This document shows, one piece after another, positions 61,730 through 64,000 of a DNA stretch of 64,000 nt. Source of the stretch: an uncultured Ignavibacteria bacterium (GTDB lineage Bacteria > Bacteroidota > Ignavibacteria > Tepidaquicellales > OLB5); NCBI GenBank assembly GCA_937873695.1, contig CALMYL010000013.1, positions 1 to 64,000 on the forward strand, read 5' to 3'. The number at the start of each line of letters is the position of its first letter. Positions within the stretch are counted from its first letter, which is position 1. The position numbers and the translations under genes were made by a program. The notes beneath the pieces were generated by a model. The model saw nothing but the letters and a program-made list of their open reading frames with translations, ran no database searches and was not told where the DNA came from.

Positions 61730-62074
61730 ATGGCAGAAGACGAAAATGTAAGTCCGGGCGGGATTGATTCAGAAGGCGGCGAAGGCAGTGAAGAATTGAA
61801 CGATGAATATCTTGTATCTGTGTTTAAGACTGATAACATGGCGATAATCGCTGTTGTAAAATCAATCCTGGATGAAGCCGGTATTAAATACATGGCAAAA
61901 GGAGATAATATGCAGTCTGTTGTTCCCATAAACGCGTTTCCAGTTGATTTCCAGGTTATGCCGGGTGATGTAGAGTACGCCAAAGACCTGCTAAAGGATG
62001 TTGATGAGGATTCAGACTGGTACAACGAAGATTCACCCGATGATTCAGGTGAAGAAACTCCTGAAAAGCAATAA
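61730..62074 (+). CDS. DUF2007-domain protein (paralogue 1)
   Basis: A 114-residue cytoplasmic protein. A Ser/Glu/Gly-rich head is followed by one DUF2007 signal-transducing-like module (VSVFKTDNMAIIAVVKSILDEAG, KGDNMQSVVPINAFPVDFQV, DVEYAKDLLKDV) and an acidic tail. DUF2007 resembles the PII/GlnB ferredoxin-like fold and is often annotated as a putative signal-transducing protein without an established ligand. A tandem paralogue begins 46 bases later. Confidence 0.85.
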   Translation: MAEDENVSPGGIDSEGGEGSEELNDEYLVSVFKTDNMAIIAVVKSILDEAGIKYMAKGDNMQSVVPINAFPVDFQVMPGDVEYAKDLLKDVDEDSDWYNEDSPDDSGEETPEKQ

Positions 62075-62119
62075 ACCTGTTGATGAAAATTTTCAGTAGT
62101 AAATCTTTTATTGCACAGT

Positions 62120-62404
62120 ATGAATTATAATGAAGATTCTGAAACACTTGTTACGGTTTATACATCAGGTAACAATGCAATTTGCGCTTTGGTGAAATCG
62201 ATGCTTGATGAAGCCGGAATTACGTACCTGGCTAAGGGTGATAACCTGCAGAGTGCTTATCCGATAAATGCATTTCCTGTGGAATTTCAGGTGTTGACAG
62301 GTGATGTGGAGTTTGCCAGGGAATTGCTTAAGGATGTTGAAGAAAGCATTGAGATCGATTCACCTGATGATGGTGAATCAGAAGATGAATATGAAGAAGA
62401 CTAA
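62120..62404 (+). CDS. DUF2007-domain protein (paralogue 2)
   Basis: A 94-residue tandem duplicate of the preceding DUF2007 protein, started at ATG 62120 rather than an upstream TTG. The core is closely similar (VKSMLDEAGITYLAKGDNLQ, INAFPVEFQV, DVEFARELLKDVEE), while the Ser/Glu-rich head is missing and the tail is strongly acidic (EDEYEED). Similar spacing and orientation indicate local duplication. Confidence 0.85.
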   Translation: MNYNEDSETLVTVYTSGNNAICALVKSMLDEAGITYLAKGDNLQSAYPINAFPVEFQVLTGDVEFARELLKDVEESIEIDSPDDGESEDEYEED

Positions 62405-62428
62405 ACATACAGGAAAAACAAACAGATA

Positions 62429-63949
62429 ATGCTGAATATAATTAAAATTGTTTTTGTTGCGGCCCTGGTTTCATACAGCGGCCTTTCGCAAACCACCGAG
62501 GTTGTATTTATACAAATGAACGATGTTTACGAGATCGCGCCTCTTGAAGGCGGAAAGTACGGTGGACTTGCGCGCGTAAAAACCGTTATTGATAAGATTA
62601 AACAAACCAATCCTCATACATACGTAATTCTCTCGGGTGATTTTATTTCACCCAGCGCGCTTAGTACAAGCACATACGAAGATAAACGCATCAACGGCAG
62701 GCAGATGGTGGATGTTCTCAATGCCATCGGGCTGGATTTTGTTACTTTCGGTAACCATGAGTTTGACTATAAGTATGAAGTACTGCAGGATAGGCTGAAT
62801 GAGTCGAAGTTTACTTGGATATCCTCCAATACTTTTCAAAATAACAATGGTGAGATCACTCCATTCAAACAAAATGTTAACCCGGCTCCTGAATATAAAA
62901 TTATAAAAACCCCGGGGTATTTAAAGGGTCAGCCTATAAGACTTGGAGTTATCGGTATTTGCATTAACGCCAACAGGCAGTCATATGTATCATACAATGA
63001 TTATTACACTTCAGCAAAACAGGTTTATTCTACAATTAAAGACAGCATTGATTACCTAATTGGCATCACACATCTGAATATTGATGAGGATAAAAAGCTG
63101 GCAGCGGAGCTGCCTGAGCTGAAGCTCATAATGGGTGGTCATGAACACGTTAACATGCTCCATAAAGTCGGTGAAACCATAATCACCAAAGCCGATGCCA
63201 ATGCTATTACAGTGTATGTGCACAGGCTTATTTTTGATGAACAGAATAACCTGCTGGCAATTAAAAATGAACTTGTAAGCATTGATGAAAAGATACCCGA
63301 AGAGCCCAAAGTTAAAGAGCTTGTTGATGAATGGGTAACACGCGCTTTTAAAGGATTCTACGATAAGGGCTTTGACCCGCTTAAGATGGTGATTGACCTG
63401 AAGAAAGATACACTTGACGGAAAGGACGAAACTACGCGTTACTCTCAATGCGCCCTGGGTTACCTGATAGGTAACGCCATGTTTGATGCCGCTAAAGGAG
63501 TTGACCTGGCATTCTTTAACAGCGGGGCTATCAGGCTTGATGATAAGTTAACCGGTGAAGTAACGCAGTATGATATTATCCGCGTGCTTCCGTTTGGCGG
63601 AAAGATACTTAGGGTTGAGCTTAAAGGGTCATTGTTAAAGCAAATAGTTGAAACCGGATTCTCTCAGCCCGGCAGCGGCGGTTACATACAATATTACGGA
63701 CTTGAACAAACCGCAGACGGATACAAAGTTAAAAACGCGCTGATAGATGAAGATAAAACCTATTTCGCCGCAGTTGCTGATTACCTGCTGAGCGGCATGG
63801 AAAGTAATTTCGGCTATTTGACGAAAGATAACCCGGGAATTATCAAAGTAACTGAACCGGACCCCAATGATAAAAGTGATCTTTGTAATGATGTACGTTT
63901 TGCGGTAATAAATTTTCTTGAAAAATGGTATAAACCGGTTAAGAATTAA
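62429..63949 (+). CDS. 5'-nucleotidase/UshA-family metallophosphatase
   Basis: A 506-residue exported two-domain enzyme with a signal peptide ending near GLSQ. The N-terminal metallophosphoesterase holds QMNDVYEIAP, LSGDFISPSA, FGNHEFDYKY, GITHLNID and GGHEHVN. The C-terminal 5'-nucleotidase domain contains FFNSGAIRLD and LPFGGKI. In the first metal motif the usual DxH is DVY, so His is replaced by Tyr; such NDVYEI forms are known in a subgroup of the family. It probably hydrolyses nucleoside or related phosphates in the periplasm. Confidence 0.85.
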   Translation: MLNIIKIVFVAALVSYSGLSQTTEVVFIQMNDVYEIAPLEGGKYGGLARVKTVIDKIKQTNPHTYVILSGDFISPSALSTSTYEDKRINGRQMVDVLNAIGLDFVTFGNHEFDYKYEVLQDRLNESKFTWISSNTFQNNNGEITPFKQNVNPAPEYKIIKTPGYLKGQPIRLGVIGICINANRQSYVSYNDYYTSAKQVYSTIKDSIDYLIGITHLNIDEDKKLAAELPELKLIMGGHEHVNMLHKVGETIITKADANAITVYVHRLIFDEQNNLLAIKNELVSIDEKIPEEPKVKELVDEWVTRAFKGFYDKGFDPLKMVIDLKKDTLDGKDETTRYSQCALGYLIGNAMFDAAKGVDLAFFNSGAIRLDDKLTGEVTQYDIIRVLPFGGKILRVELKGSLLKQIVETGFSQPGSGGYIQYYGLEQTADGYKVKNALIDEDKTYFAAVADYLLSGMESNFGYLTKDNPGIIKVTEPDPNDKSDLCNDVRFAVINFLEKWYKPVKN

Positions 63950-63977
63950 CGACTATTATTGAGTGGAAAACATAAAT

Positions 63978-64000
63978 TTGACGACGGTTATTGCGGGCGG
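63978..64000 (+). CDS. Possible start of a further gene (3' cut by window)
   Basis: TTG at 63978 opens a frame reading MTTVIAGG to the window end. Eight residues cannot be assigned; the start is plausible given the many TTG starts here and the 28-base gap from the preceding gene. Confidence 0.25.

Noticed and set aside
1-64000. rRNA, tRNA, prophage, integrase or IS transposase genes
   Set aside because: None recognised on either strand by eye; tRNAs could be missed without a covariance search, but all sizeable gaps were read.

Overview
The window is about 64 kb of a moderately AT-rich, densely coding bacterial chromosome. It most likely comes from the Ignavibacteria or a neighbouring Bacteroidota/Chlorobi-group lineage. 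The evidence is two large secreted proteins ending in type IX secretion (T9SS) sorting domains with the NYPNPFNP signature, a TonB-dependent receptor with a carboxypeptidase-like N-terminal domain, an LpxH-type enzyme implying an outer membrane, few Shine-Dalgarno sequences and many TTG starts. I saw no rRNA, tRNA, CRISPR array, prophage or classical transposase.

Layout. 1-3016: a T9SS protein cut by the window edge. 3125-6515 (minus): a three-gene membrane set (DMT transporter, UbiA-type polyprenyl-phosphate transferase, GT-C glycosyltransferase). 6983-9329 (minus): an acyl-CoA mutase with isobutyryl-CoA-mutase active-site residues behind a MntA/HepT toxin-antitoxin pair. 9476-12377: MoeB-rhodanese, NadA, HicB, HicA and a DUF971 protein, tightly packed. 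12484-17043: a second T9SS protein and a membrane glycosyltransferase-like protein. 17194-22977: a group of amide-bond-forming enzymes (ATP-grasp, YbdK/GCS2 and a probable circularly permuted ATP-grasp) with an M29 aminopeptidase and two lipoproteins. 23438-28688: an outer-membrane protein, three nucleotide-sugar genes for surface polysaccharide, and LpxH. 28705-31032: PBP1A. 31172-34311: a probable metal-handling set (Cys-rich exported protein, double YHS/TRASH protein, TonB receptor). 34754-39265: ScpA, ScpB, a pseudouridine synthase and LysS. 39353-46297: GNAT, reverse transsulfuration (CBS and cystathionine lyase), a class V aminotransferase, a methyltransferase and a HEPN/MNT pair. 46447-56811: tryptophan dioxygenase, an SDR, an aldehyde dehydrogenase and a RidA protein, which look like scattered parts of a kynurenine/2-aminomuconate route, mixed with small or uncharacterised genes. 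56775-63949: SGNH hydrolase, QueA, S41 peptidase, HdeD, two DUF2007 proteins and a 5'-nucleotidase.

The least expected content lies in and around the intergenic DNA. Two GxxExxY (PD-(D/E)XK-like) genes each sit inside their own inverted repeats. One of these cassettes separates the two transsulfuration genes, and a third pair of the same repeats encloses only 86 bases. Two copies of a nested hairpin element show a compensatory base change. A TTCC-loop palindrome occurs once between genes and once in frame inside a T9SS sorting domain. A duplicated, decayed queA 3' end lies just beyond the S41 peptidase gene. The strongest candidates for undescribed systems are the GxxExxY inverted-repeat cassettes, the amide-ligase group, and the zinc-ribbon/propeller protein translationally coupled to a DAO-type oxidoreductase. 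All functional calls rest on reading the sequence and remembered family features. No database search was run.
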